64,000 nucleotides of DNA from Corynebacterium occultum. Lineage in GTDB: Bacteria > Actinomycetota > Actinomycetes > Mycobacteriales > Mycobacteriaceae. The DNA lies in NCBI RefSeq assembly GCF_009734425.1, contig NZ_CP046455.1:1-64000 (forward strand), read 5' to 3'. Positions 11,876 through 21,004 of this stretch are shown here, piece after piece. The translations under genes were made by a program, and so were the position numbers. Within the stretch, counting starts at the first letter, position 1. Every line of letters begins with the position of its first letter. The notes below the pieces were generated by a model, which did not search any database, was not told the DNA's origin, and was given only the letters and a program-made list of their open reading frames with translations.

Positions 11876-11894
11876 TGGTATCACTCTGGTATCA
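11876..11894. promoter_or_regulatory. Direct-repeat operator of the RHH gene
   Basis: Two identical octamers, TGGTATCA at 11876-11883 and 11887-11894, repeat with an 11-base period just upstream of the RHH start and over its -10 region. Ribbon-helix-helix repressors bind pairs of such short repeats on one face of DNA, so this is a likely autoregulatory operator. Confidence 0.6.
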
Positions 11895-11999
11895 AAAATT
11901 TCCTTTAGATCCCTCTACGGGGCTGCAGGGGCCGTTTTTGAGGCGGGGGAGTACCATGGGGGAGAGATATACCTGCTCCAACTTTCAGAAAAGGTGACC

Positions 12000-14603
12000 A
12001 TGAGCGACGACAACAACGAAGGTGGCTCCGGCCAGGATTTCGACCGCATCTTCCCCATTGACATCAATGAGGAGATGCAGACCAGCTACATCGACTATGC
12101 GATGTCGGTGATTGTGGGTCGTGCCCTGCCGGAGGTCCGGGACGGCATGAAGCCGGTGCACCGCCGCATCATCTACGCGATGTACGACTCCGGTTACCGC
12201 CCGGAACGCAGCTTCGTCAAGAGCTCCCGCCCCGTGGCCGACACCATGGGTCAGTTCCACCCCCACGGCGATGCCGCCATCTATGACACCCTGGTGCGTC
12301 TGGCACAGCCCTGGAACATGCGTTACCCGCTGATCGAGGGCCAGGGTAACTTCGGTTCCCGTGGTAATGACGGCCCCGCCGCCATGCGTTACACGGAGTG
12401 CAAGCTCACCCCGATCGCCATGGAGATGGTCCGCGACATCCGCGAGAACGCCGTCGACTTCTCCCCGAACTACGACGGCAAGACCCTCGAGCCGGATGTC
12501 CTGCCCTCCCGCGTGCCTAACCTGCTGATGAATGGTTCCAGCGGTATCGCCGTCGGTATGGCCACCAATATTCCGCCGCATAACCTGCGCGAACTGGCGG
12601 CCGCCATCTTCTGGTTGCTGGACAACCCCAACGCCGAGGAGAAGGAAACCCTCGAAGCCTGCATGAGCTTCGTCAAGGGCCCCGACTTCCCGACCGCCGG
12701 CCTGATCGTCGGTGACCAGGGCATCCGCGATGCCTACACCACCGGCCGCGGTTCCATCCGCATGCGCGGTGTCACCTCCATCGAGGAGCAGGGCAGCCGC
12801 CAGATCATCGTCATCACCGAGCTGCCCTACCAGGTCAACCCGGATAACCTCATCGCCAATATCGCGGAGCAGGTCACCAACGGCAAGCTAGCCGGCATCT
12901 CCAAGATCGAGGACGAGTCCTCCGACCGTGTCGGCATGCGCATCGTGGTCACCCTCAAGCGTGACGCTGTGCCGCGCGTGGTGCTCAACAACCTCTACAA
13001 GCACTCCCAGCTGCAGACCAACTTCGGTGCCAACATGCTCTCCATCGTTGACGGGGTGCCGCGCACCCTGCGCCTGGACCAGATGCTGCGCCACTACGCC
13101 GCCCACCAGATCGACGTCATCATCCGACGCACCCAGTACCGCCTGGATGAGGCCGAGAAGCGCGCCCATATCCTCCGCGGTCTGGTCAAGGCCCTGGACA
13201 TGCTCGACGAGGTCATCGCCCTGATCCGTCGCTCACCCACCGTGGATGAGGCCCGCAGCGGTCTGATGTCGCTTCTCGACGTCGATGAAATCCAGTCCGA
13301 TGCGATCCTGGCCATGCAGCTGCGCCGCCTCGCGGCGCTGGAGCGTCAGAAGATCGTCGATGAGCTCGCCGAGATCGAGCGCGAGATCGCCGATCTCAAG
13401 GACATCCTCGCCCGCCCCGAACGCCAGCGCAAGATCGTCCGCGATGAGCTTTCCGTGATCGTGGAGAAGTATGGCGATGATCGTCGCACCCAGCTGATCC
13501 ACGCCGTCGGCGATGTCTCCGAGGAAGATCTCATCGCCCGTGAGAACGTGGTCGTGACCATCACCTCCACCGGCTACGCCAAGCGCACCAAGGTTGACGC
13601 CTACCGCTCCCAGAAACGTGGCGGCAAGGGTGTGCGTGGCGCCGAGCTGAAGCAAGATGATGTGGTCCGCCACTTCTTCGTCTCCTCCACCCACGACTGG
13701 ATCCTCTTCTTTACCAACTTCGGCCGGGTCTACCGACTGAAGGCCTATGAACTCCCCGAGGCCTCCCGCACCGCACGCGGCCAGCACGTGGCCAACCTGC
13801 TGGAATTCCAGCCGGAGGAGCGCATCGCCCAGGTCATCCAGCTCCAGACCTACGAGGATGCCCCCTACCTGGTGCTCGCCACCGCACAGGGCCGGGTGAA
13901 GAAGTCCCGCCTCACCGACTATGAGTCCGCCCGCTCCGCCGGTCTGATCGCCATCAACCTCAACGAAAGCGACCGTCTCATCGGCGCCGCACTATGCAGC
14001 GAAGATGATGACCTCCTCCTGGTGTCGGAGGAGGGCCAGTCGATCCGCTTCACCGCCAGCGATGACCAGCTCCGCCCGATGGGCCGCGCCACCGCCGGCG
14101 TGAAGGGAATGCGCTTCCGCGAGGATGACCAGCTGCTGGCCATGTGTGTGGTCCGCGACGGAGAATTCCTGCTGGTGGCCACCTCAGGTGGCTACGGCAA
14201 GCGCACCCCCATGGACGAGTACAACCCCCAGGGCCGTGGCGGCATGGGTGTGGTCACCTTCAAGTACACCCCCAAGCGCGGCAAGCTGATCGGTGCTCTC
14301 GCGGTGGACGATGATGACGAGATCTTCGCCATGACCTCCGCCGGCGGTGTCATCCGCACCGAGGTCAACCAGATCCGCCCCTCCTCCCGCGCCACCATGG
14401 GTGTCCGCCTGGTCAACCTCGAAAAGGACATCACCGTCCTGGCCATCGACAAGAACGTCGAGGGTGAAGGCGAGGAGACCGCGGAGGCAGTTGCCAAGGG
14501 CGATCTGGACGGCCCCACGGAACGCGCCGCGAAGAAGACCGGTGACAGCGCACCGACTGAACTAGACTCCAACGAGACTGTCACAGAGGACGAGGAGAAC
14601 TAA
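12000..14603 (+). CDS. gyrA: DNA gyrase subunit A
   Basis: This is the DNA breakage-reunion subunit of gyrase, 867 residues from ATG 12000 with AAGG 5 bases upstream; GTG 11994 is an alternative. The catalytic Tyr is residue 131 (AMRYTECKL). The quinolone-resistance region reads HPHGDAAIYDTLVRL, with Ala92 where E. coli has Ser83, and Asp96 matching Asp87. The C-terminal beta-pinwheel repeats are visible, including the GyrA box QKRGGKGVRG. The tail (last 45 residues) is acidic. The DUF3566 gene follows after 4 bases, so the two are an operon. Confidence 0.98.
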   Translation: MSDDNNEGGSGQDFDRIFPIDINEEMQTSYIDYAMSVIVGRALPEVRDGMKPVHRRIIYAMYDSGYRPERSFVKSSRPVADTMGQFHPHGDAAIYDTLVRLAQPWNMRYPLIEGQGNFGSRGNDGPAAMRYTECKLTPIAMEMVRDIRENAVDFSPNYDGKTLEPDVLPSRVPNLLMNGSSGIAVGMATNIPPHNLRELAAAIFWLLDNPNAEEKETLEACMSFVKGPDFPTAGLIVGDQGIRDAYTTGRGSIRMRGVTSIEEQGSRQIIVITELPYQVNPDNLIANIAEQVTNGKLAGISKIEDESSDRVGMRIVVTLKRDAVPRVVLNNLYKHSQLQTNFGANMLSIVDGVPRTLRLDQMLRHYAAHQIDVIIRRTQYRLDEAEKRAHILRGLVKALDMLDEVIALIRRSPTVDEARSGLMSLLDVDEIQSDAILAMQLRRLAALERQKIVDELAEIEREIADLKDILARPERQRKIVRDELSVIVEKYGDDRRTQLIHAVGDVSEEDLIARENVVVTITSTGYAKRTKVDAYRSQKRGGKGVRGAELKQDDVVRHFFVSSTHDWILFFTNFGRVYRLKAYELPEASRTARGQHVANLLEFQPEERIAQVIQLQTYEDAPYLVLATAQGRVKKSRLTDYESARSAGLIAINLNESDRLIGAALCSEDDDLLLVSEEGQSIRFTASDDQLRPMGRATAGVKGMRFREDDQLLAMCVVRDGEFLLVATSGGYGKRTPMDEYNPQGRGGMGVVTFKYTPKRGKLIGALAVDDDDEIFAMTSAGGVIRTEVNQIRPSSRATMGVRLVNLEKDITVLAIDKNVEGEGEETAEAVAKGDLDGPTERAAKKTGDSAPTELDSNETVTEDEEN

Positions 14604-14607
14604 GAAC

Positions 14608-14955
14608 ATGGCAACACGAGAAGTCGCCGTCACCCGGGTCAACCCACTGTCAGCATTCCGGGTTGCCCTGGCCATGTCTCTGGTGGGTCTGGTGGCCTGG
14701 CTCCTCTGCGTTGCCATCCTCTTCTTCGGCATGCAGGCCTTCGGCATCTGGGACCAGGTCAACTCGGTGGTCGCGGGTGTCGGTGGGGAACAGGCCATCG
14801 GTTTCGGCATGATCATCTCCATCTCCGCCCTGATCGGTGCCATCGGCGCCATCCTGATCTCGGTGCTGGCACCCCTGGTCGCAATCATCTACAACGCTCT
14901 GGTCGACCTCTTCGGTGGCATCACCGTCACCCTGCAGGAAGGCGTGGACGAGTAG
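14608..14955 (+). CDS. DUF3566 membrane protein after gyrA
   Basis: A 115-residue membrane protein with two predicted helices (about residues 20-45 and 65-95, rich in Ala, Ile, Leu and Gly). It belongs to the DUF3566 family that follows gyrA in most actinobacteria; its function is unknown. ATG 14608 starts MATREVAVTRVNPLSAF, four bases after the gyrA stop. A hairpin at 14971-15008 ends the operon. Confidence 0.9.
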   Translation: MATREVAVTRVNPLSAFRVALAMSLVGLVAWLLCVAILFFGMQAFGIWDQVNSVVAGVGGEQAIGFGMIISISALIGAIGAILISVLAPLVAIIYNALVDLFGGITVTLQEGVDE

Positions 14956-14970
14956 TACACCTCGCCTAGC

Positions 14971-15008
14971 CCGAATCCCCCATTCAGATGTTCTGGACGG
15001 GGGATTCC
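14971..15008 (+). terminator. Terminator after the gyrA operon
   Basis: GAATCCCCC pairs with GGGGGATTC around a loop of about 20 bases, 16 bases after the DUF3566 stop codon. A short T-containing stretch follows. Confidence 0.6.
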
Positions 15009-15156
15009 TGCTTTCCCCGGGGGCCCGGCGAGAGGGGAGTGAATTGTATTCTCTCACCCAGCGCCAACTTGACCGCACTCCAGGCAAAGTCAGGGGATGT
15101 GTTGCAGATCATACTTTATTCCAGTTCGGATTCCACAATTCCCTGGAGGTCTTCCC

Positions 15157-16632
15157 ATGAGTGAGCGAACTTCCCTGAAGCGTGGGCAACTCGGTACCAC
15201 CGCCCTCGTATTCATGATCATCGCTGCTTCAGCACCCCTGACGGTGCTGGCTGGCGGCGCACCAACCAACTTCGCGGTCTCCGGGTTGCTGGGCCTGCCA
15301 CTCAGTTACCTGGTGCTCGGTGTCATCCTCATCCTTTTCTCGGTTGGTTATGCGGCAATGAGCTCCCGCATCCATAACGCCGGTGCTTTCTACGCCTACA
15401 TTTCCCAGGGCTTGGGGCCACGGCAAGGCATTGCCGCAGCTTTGTTGGCACTGGTCTCCTACAACATGCTGCAGGCCGGTCTCTACGGACTCTTCGGTTT
15501 CTCCCTTTCGGCGGCAATCTTCACCTGGACGGCAGTACAACTGCCCTGGTGGTTGGTCGGCGCCATCGGTTGGCTACTGGTCGCATTACTGGGTGTCAGC
15601 AACGTCGACTTCTCAGCCAAGATTCTCGGTGTCCTGGTGACCCTGGAATTCCTTGTAGTCCTCATCGTGATGGGTTATGCGCTTTTCAATGCCCCAGAGG
15701 GGCTGAGCACCGTAACCCTCCGCCCGAATGACTTCATGGCTCCGGGGGTCGGTGTCCTGCTGGCCTTCTCGATTGCAGCTTTCATGGGATTCGAGTCCGG
15801 TGCCATCTACTCCGAGGAAACCAAGGATCCGAAGCGGACCGTGGCCCGGGCAACCTATATCGCGGTGGCTGTCATCGCTGTCTTTTATGGGATCTCCACC
15901 TGGGCGCTGGCCATGGGGATCGGCCCTTCCAGTATCATCGGTGAGGCTCAACAATATGGTCCTGACCTGGTGTTTGTGTGGTTATCCCAGTACTCACCAC
16001 TGCTTGCTGATGTGGCACACTTGCTCTTCGTGACCAGCATCTTCGCCGCGCTGCTGGCTTTCCATAATGCCGCCGCCCGCTATTTCTTTGCCCTGGGCCG
16101 TTCCCGTGTCCTGCCAGGCAGCCTAGGTAGACTCGGCCGCAATGGTGCCCCGGTAGCGGGTTCACTGGCACAGTCTGTTGTGGGGGCGGGGACCGTCGTA
16201 GTGTTTGCCCTAGCGGGTATTAACTCTGAATTGGGTGAACTCTTCCCCGTGATAACCCTCTTCACCTGGTTCTCCACCGCAGCAGCCTTTGGCCTGGTAT
16301 TCCTCATGGCGCTGACCTCAATTGCGGTGCTCGCCTGGTTTCGGAAGGATCATCATGGTTTCGGGGTGTTCACCCGGATCATTGCACCCTCGGTAGCGGC
16401 GGTCGCCATGATCATCGTGGCTATTCTCATCCTCATAAATTTCGACATCATGATCGGCGAAGATTCACCCCGGATGATGGTGTTCATCATGCCGGGCATC
16501 ATCCTTGGTACCGGTGTCCTGGGGGCCCTCTGGTCCCTGCGCTTCGACCGCCACACGGACATCCACACCATTGCCGATGATGATTCCCTCCCAGTTCGAG
16601 AATCCGACCCTGCGCGGATAACGACCCCCTGA
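15157..16632 (+). CDS. APC-family amino acid/amine permease
   Basis: A 491-residue APC-superfamily transporter with about 12 hydrophobic segments. ATG 15157 follows GGAGG by 7 bases and gives MSERTSLKRGQLGTTALVFM. The first helix has the family's unwound substrate motif (ASAPLTVLAGGAP), and the sixth-helix region has FMGFESGAIYSEETKDPKRT, as in proton-coupled amino acid and polyamine permeases. It is followed after 45 bases by a flavin amine oxidase, so it probably imports the amine that the oxidase uses. The exact substrate cannot be read from sequence. Confidence 0.87.
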   Translation: MSERTSLKRGQLGTTALVFMIIAASAPLTVLAGGAPTNFAVSGLLGLPLSYLVLGVILILFSVGYAAMSSRIHNAGAFYAYISQGLGPRQGIAAALLALVSYNMLQAGLYGLFGFSLSAAIFTWTAVQLPWWLVGAIGWLLVALLGVSNVDFSAKILGVLVTLEFLVVLIVMGYALFNAPEGLSTVTLRPNDFMAPGVGVLLAFSIAAFMGFESGAIYSEETKDPKRTVARATYIAVAVIAVFYGISTWALAMGIGPSSIIGEAQQYGPDLVFVWLSQYSPLLADVAHLLFVTSIFAALLAFHNAAARYFFALGRSRVLPGSLGRLGRNGAPVAGSLAQSVVGAGTVVVFALAGINSELGELFPVITLFTWFSTAAAFGLVFLMALTSIAVLAWFRKDHHGFGVFTRIIAPSVAAVAMIIVAILILINFDIMIGEDSPRMMVFIMPGIILGTGVLGALWSLRFDRHTDIHTIADDDSLPVRESDPARITTP

Positions 16633-16677
16633 TCATCCGCTAAAAGACCCACCCACTTGAACTAGGAGTTAAAAGAT

Positions 16678-17988
16678 ATGAGCAAGAAGGCCATCATCGT
16701 TGGAGCAGGATTCGCCGGACTCATCGCTGCCCGCGAATTACAAACCGCCGGAATTGAGGTGGAGATCCTCGAGGCTCGCGAACGCATAGGCGGTAGGGCC
16801 TGGACTGATGAGCGAATGGGCGCAAAACTCGAGATGGGTGCGACCTGGGTGCACTGGCATCAACCACATGTCTGGGCCGAGATCACTCGGTATGGGCAGA
16901 AGATCTACTCCAGTCCGCAACCTGCGGAAGCTTATTGGCTGACCGAAGGAAAAGTCCGCAGGGGTACCGAGGCTGAGATGGATGGACGTCGGACCCGGGC
17001 GATGGAGAAGATCTACGATGGTTCCCGGAAGTTCTTCCCGAACCCTTATGAGCCGCTCTCCGCGCTTGATGATCCTGAACTGCGGGAGGAGTTCCTTGCC
17101 GCAGATCAGCGCTCCCCATTGGAGGAGCTGTCCCGTGAGGAATTCACCCAGGAGGAGATCGAACTCTGTGAGGCCTATTGGTCCGGTGGTTATATCGGGG
17201 ATCCGCATCAGGGTTCTGCTCTGATGGCGAAGCAGTGGGCGGCTCTCTGTGATCATCGGGTGGAGGCAGTGGATGCACAGACTCTGCAGTACAAGCTGCT
17301 CAACGGTATGAAGGGGCTTTATGAGGGTATTGCCTCCGACCTGCAGTGCCCGATTCGGCTATCCACCCCGGTCAAAGCCATCAGCCACAGTGAAAATTTT
17401 GCTGAGGTCACCCTGGAAAATGGAGATAAGCTGAGCGCGGATGCAGTGATCCTGACAGTCCCAGTTGGAGCGCTGGGAAATATCGATTTTGATCCACCAC
17501 TGCCGGCTCCGGTACGGCGGGTCATCAAGCAGAAGTGGAATTCCACCGGTGGAAAAATCTGGATCAAGGTCAAGGGGCACCACAACTTTACCGGGATGGC
17601 CTCCCAGCCTGCCATCGTTAACGTGCTGAAGTCCGAGGTGTTCACCGAGGATGACGCAACCATTCTCGTGGGATTCGGAGCCCATCATGAGAAATTGGAT
17701 CTGGATGACCCCGCCTGCGGACAGCAGATCATCAACCAGTGGCGTGATGACCTTGAGGTGATTGACTGCACGGGTCATGACTGGGTCGCAGATAAATGGT
17801 CAGGTCAGGCCTGGGCTACCCTGAAGAAGGGGCAGTTCACCGACGGCTGGCACCACTTCCGGGACACCGGGACCAGACTGCACTTCGCCGGAGCAGATTG
17901 GGCCAGTGGTTGGCGTGGAGTGTGTGTGGACGGCGCCATCGAGCAGGGATTGCACACCGCCAGGGAGCTGAGACGGGAACTGTGCTGA
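16678..17988 (+). CDS. Flavin monoamine oxidase family protein
   Basis: A 436-residue FAD amine oxidase that would convert a primary amine to aldehyde, ammonia and hydrogen peroxide. The start MSKKAIIVGAGFAGLIAARE holds the Rossmann GxGxxG. The family motif EARERIGGRAWT follows at about residues 36-47. The C-terminal FAD-binding segment reads FAGADWASGWRGVCVDGAIE, where classical MAOs have AGTExxxxWxGYMEGA. Spacing after the permease suggests an operon, and the aldehyde dehydrogenase nearby would process the product. Substrate possibilities include putrescine, tyramine or phenylethylamine; none is supported over the others. No signal peptide is visible. Confidence 0.87.
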   Translation: MSKKAIIVGAGFAGLIAARELQTAGIEVEILEARERIGGRAWTDERMGAKLEMGATWVHWHQPHVWAEITRYGQKIYSSPQPAEAYWLTEGKVRRGTEAEMDGRRTRAMEKIYDGSRKFFPNPYEPLSALDDPELREEFLAADQRSPLEELSREEFTQEEIELCEAYWSGGYIGDPHQGSALMAKQWAALCDHRVEAVDAQTLQYKLLNGMKGLYEGIASDLQCPIRLSTPVKAISHSENFAEVTLENGDKLSADAVILTVPVGALGNIDFDPPLPAPVRRVIKQKWNSTGGKIWIKVKGHHNFTGMASQPAIVNVLKSEVFTEDDATILVGFGAHHEKLDLDDPACGQQIINQWRDDLEVIDCTGHDWVADKWSGQAWATLKKGQFTDGWHHFRDTGTRLHFAGADWASGWRGVCVDGAIEQGLHTARELRRELC

Positions 17989-18005
17989 ATTGGAACTTCC
18001 CCGGG

Positions 18006-18941
18006 TCAGGGATGAGGGGTAAAGATACGCGAACGGAAGGCCCGGGGAGATTCCCCATACTCGGCGCGAAAAGTCTTGGACACATGCGAAGCGTCGTGAA
18101 GCCCATGCCTGGCACTGATTACATGAACCGGGAGAGCCTGCAGTGCAGGATCAGCAAGATCCGCATGGATGGCAGTGAGACGACAGGTGCGGATGAAGGA
18201 GGCCACGGTAGTGCCCATCGCCGCAAAATGGGTGTGGAGACTGCGCACCGAGACATAGAGGGCATCGGCGATTGAACTGGGGGAGAGGCCTGGGTCATAA
18301 AGATGATCGTTGATATAAGCGGTGGCCTGGCGAAAAAGCATCGAAGAGCCGGGGGAGTCTTGCCCTAGTCTCTGAATCTGGTCCGAAAGCACCGTGACCA
18401 GAAGATCGAGAGAGGTGCGCAGCAGTGGTTGAGCTTGCTCCCCCTGCAACTCATCGAGGTTGTGGGCAAGCTGCTCGAATAGCGGCACTGCCACCTTACC
18501 CAGCCCCTCATCCCGGGAGATCGGGGTGGCGGTCATTTGCGCGAGCTGATCATCACGTAGATGTAGGAAAGCGCGGGGGAAGTACACCACCAGGCTGCGT
18601 TGCGGCTCCCGGAACACCAGGCTGTAGGGGCGATCGGCGGTATACAGTGCAAGATCACCCGGCTGCATCTCACAAGAACGGCCATCCTGCAGCAGCGTAG
18701 CGGTGCCTTCCAACTGCAGGCTGAGCTTGCACCTGGAGTTGCGGAGGTCGGGATCGGTGTTTTCCGCATGGATCACCGTGTGAGCATCGGAATCCATGTC
18801 ATAGAGTTCCACTTCCCCGACGCTTCGATGCGTGGCTCGGCCGCGGAAATCGGGCGCGGGTGAAACCGCCCGGACATCACCGAAGCTGCCCGAAACCATT
18901 CGGCGCCATTCGGTGAAATTATATGTCTTCCTGAAATCCAT
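18006..18941 (-). CDS. AraC-family regulator of the amine cluster
   Basis: A 311-residue transcription regulator starting MDFRKTYNFTEWRRMVSG at ATG 18941. The N-terminal 170 residues are an AraC-binding-like domain (DLALYTADRPYSLVF), and the C-terminal 100 residues are a two-helix-turn-helix AraC domain (SPSSIADALYVSVRSLHTHF, then SHVSKTFRAEYGESPRAF). It is divergent from the aldehyde dehydrogenase and convergent with the amine oxidase. It is therefore the likely amine- or aldehyde-responsive activator of the cluster, binding in the 18942-19118 gap. Confidence 0.85.
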   Translation of the reverse strand: MDFRKTYNFTEWRRMVSGSFGDVRAVSPAPDFRGRATHRSVGEVELYDMDSDAHTVIHAENTDPDLRNSRCKLSLQLEGTATLLQDGRSCEMQPGDLALYTADRPYSLVFREPQRSLVVYFPRAFLHLRDDQLAQMTATPISRDEGLGKVAVPLFEQLAHNLDELQGEQAQPLLRTSLDLLVTVLSDQIQRLGQDSPGSSMLFRQATAYINDHLYDPGLSPSSIADALYVSVRSLHTHFAAMGTTVASFIRTCRLTAIHADLADPALQALPVHVISARHGLHDASHVSKTFRAEYGESPRAFRSRIFTPHP

Positions 18942-19118
18942 GCCGGACTCCTACTCACAACTATGGGGGAGAATCCTCATACCATAAGTGATTTGATACA
19001 CACTGAGGGACAAAATGTCCGCGCCCTAAAGCAATTACCTACCCCTTCCGGAATGTCAGGATTAGGAGAGATTCGGAGCAGCGCCGCTTCCGAGCACCAG
19101 ATTCAAGGAGATGAGAAG

Positions 19119-20519
19119 ATGTTTTCACAGCTGCTCGAGGAAATCGGAGCCACCGATCCCACCCACCGTGCCATCCTGGATCCAGCCACCGAGGAGATCA
19201 TCGCCTATGCCCCGGAGCGGAGCGTGGCTGATGTTGACGCTGCAGTGGAAAAGGCCCGTCAGGCCCAGAAGGCCTGGGCCGGGATGGGGCATGCAGAGCG
19301 CTCCCGACTGCTCCTAGCGGCCGCCGATGCTATCGATGAGCAGGCAGAGGCTCTGGCACAGCTGTTGAGCCGAGAGAATGGAAAACCCCTCAGCGGACCT
19401 AATGCCCGTATGGAGGTGGCACAGAGCAGCGAATGGTTGCGGGCAACCGCAGGTTTCGACACTCCGGGAGGAGTCCTCGTCGACGATGGGAAGACCCGTG
19501 CCACCATCAGCTATGAGCCCATCGGAGTGGTCGGGGCGATCGGACCCTGGAACTGGCCCCTGATGATCACGATCTGGCAGATCGCTCCTTCGCTCCGGAT
19601 GGGTAACACAGTGGTGGTTAAACCCTCAGAATACACCCCTCTGAGTGTGATGTCGCTGGTTCACATCCTCAATTCGGTCCTGCCCGCAGGCGTCTTGGAG
19701 GTGGTGCCTGGAGGACGCGAAGTAGGGGCGAGGATCAGCGAACATGCGGACATCGGAAAGATCATGTTCACCGGATCCATCAGAACGGGGCGTGCCATCG
19801 CAGCTGCCAGTGCCGACAGCCTCAAGCGACTGACTCTTGAGCTCGGTGGCAATGATGCTGCGATCGTTCTTGATGACTGCGACCCCAAACAGATTGCGGA
19901 GGACATTTTCTGGGGAGCCTTCATCAACACCGGTCAAACCTGTGCTGCCATCAAACGGCTCTATGTCGCGGACAATATCTATGAGGAAATGTGCGGAGCG
20001 CTTGCAGAGATCGCCAGGAATGTTCCCATGGGACCGGGCACCGATGAGAACAACCTCCTCGGTCCTCTGCAGAACCGCCAGCAGTACGAGATCGTCGCCA
20101 GGCTTGTCGACACCGCGCGCAACAGCGGGGCCAACATACTCGCCGGTGGGGAACCAGTAGAGGCGCCTGGTAACTTCTATCCGGCCACCATCGTCACTGA
20201 TATTGAACCTGATAATGCGCTGGTGGTGGAAGAGCAGTTCGGGCCGGCACTGCCAGTCATCCGTTATAGCAGCATCGACCAAGCTGTGGAATGGGCCAAC
20301 TCCTTGGAAGTGGGGCTTGGGGCCTCGGTGTGGTCTGCAGATCGTGAGCGTGCCCTGGACGTGGGGCGACGGGTCGAGGCCGGAACAGTATGGATCAACA
20401 GTCATGCGGTGCCTGACCCCCGCATCCCCTTTGGCGGCATCAAGCAGTCCGGTTATGGGTTGGAGTTCGGAGCTGAGGGACTAAAGGGTGTGGCTGTGCC
20501 GAAGGTTTTCAACGGATAA
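19119..20519 (+). CDS. NAD-dependent aldehyde dehydrogenase
   Basis: A 466-residue ALDH-superfamily enzyme that would oxidise the aldehyde made by the amine oxidase. ATG 19119 follows AAGGAG (19105-19110) by 8 bases; the longer in-frame extension has no homology. The catalytic Cys is residue 275 (TGQTCAAIKRLYV) and the general base is Glu241 (LELGGNDAAIV), with the standard 34-residue spacing. The NAD site GPWNWPLMITIWQIAPSL and the VVVKPSEYTPLS motif are clear. It resembles aminobutyraldehyde and benzaldehyde-type dehydrogenases; the substrate is inferred from neighbours. Confidence 0.9.
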   Translation: MFSQLLEEIGATDPTHRAILDPATEEIIAYAPERSVADVDAAVEKARQAQKAWAGMGHAERSRLLLAAADAIDEQAEALAQLLSRENGKPLSGPNARMEVAQSSEWLRATAGFDTPGGVLVDDGKTRATISYEPIGVVGAIGPWNWPLMITIWQIAPSLRMGNTVVVKPSEYTPLSVMSLVHILNSVLPAGVLEVVPGGREVGARISEHADIGKIMFTGSIRTGRAIAAASADSLKRLTLELGGNDAAIVLDDCDPKQIAEDIFWGAFINTGQTCAAIKRLYVADNIYEEMCGALAEIARNVPMGPGTDENNLLGPLQNRQQYEIVARLVDTARNSGANILAGGEPVEAPGNFYPATIVTDIEPDNALVVEEQFGPALPVIRYSSIDQAVEWANSLEVGLGASVWSADRERALDVGRRVEAGTVWINSHAVPDPRIPFGGIKQSGYGLEFGAEGLKGVAVPKVFNG

Positions 20520-20555
20520 CTCCCACATCCTTCCCATGAAGGTGAACGGTTGGAG

Positions 20556-20590
20556 GAAAGGGTGTTTTAAAACTTCTTAAAACACCCTTT
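20556..20590 (+). terminator. Terminator after the aldehyde dehydrogenase
   Basis: AAAGGGTGTTTTAA pairs with TTAAAACACCCTTT around a 6-base loop. The AT-rich long stem ends the amine cluster and can act in both directions. Confidence 0.8.
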
Positions 20591-20647
20591 CACCAGGCGA
20601 TTTGCCATAAATGCGAATAGCTCGTAATATTCTATCTCGTTCCCCCG

Positions 20648-20724
20648 GGGCCTATAGCTCAGTTGGTTAGAGCGCATCGCTGATAACGATGAGGTCGCAA
20701 GTTCGACTCTTGCTAGGCCCACCA
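20648..20724 (+). tRNA. tRNA-Ile (GAT anticodon)
   Basis: The 77-base gene folds as a cloverleaf: acceptor GGGCCTA/TAGGCCC, D-arm AGCTCAGTTGGTTAGAGC, anticodon loop CTGATAA (GAT, Ile), and TPsiC arm with GTTCGACTC. The 3' CCA is encoded (20722-20724). Together with tRNA-Ala it follows gyrA in related corynebacteria. Confidence 0.96.
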
Positions 20725-20731
20725 GGAACAT

Positions 20732-20804
20732 GGGGCATTAGCTCAATTGGTAGAGCACCTGCTTTGCAAGCAGGAGGTCAGGAGTTCGATTCTCCTATGC
20801 TCCA
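20732..20804 (+). tRNA. tRNA-Ala (TGC anticodon)
   Basis: A 73-base gene: acceptor GGGGCAT pairs with ATGCTCC (one G-U pair), D-arm AGCTCAATTGGTAGAGC, anticodon loop TTTGCAA (TGC, Ala), and T arm GGAGTTCGATTCTCC. CCA is not encoded (the discriminator A is followed by CAG), so it must be added after transcription. A strong terminator follows. Confidence 0.95.
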
Positions 20805-20811
20805 CAGTTAA

Positions 20812-20857
20812 GACCGGATCCGAGATGAAAATCTCAGATCCGGTCTTTTTGTTTTCC
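20812..20857 (+). terminator. Terminator of the tRNA-Ile/tRNA-Ala unit
   Basis: GACCGGATCCGAGAT pairs with ATCTCAGATCCGGTC around a short loop, followed by TTTTTGTTTT. This is a classic intrinsic terminator. Confidence 0.85.
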
Positions 20858-21004
20858 CGAGTTAATAGCGGAACCGACCCTGGGTGCTCTTAATGACTAC
20901 TGTGGTGGATTAATTATCGCCAGCCGACACAGGCACAACCCTGATACCTCCAGATTTGGCCCCGGGGGCAGCAGCGGGAGCTGCCGAACCCAGGAGAGTC
21001 GAAG

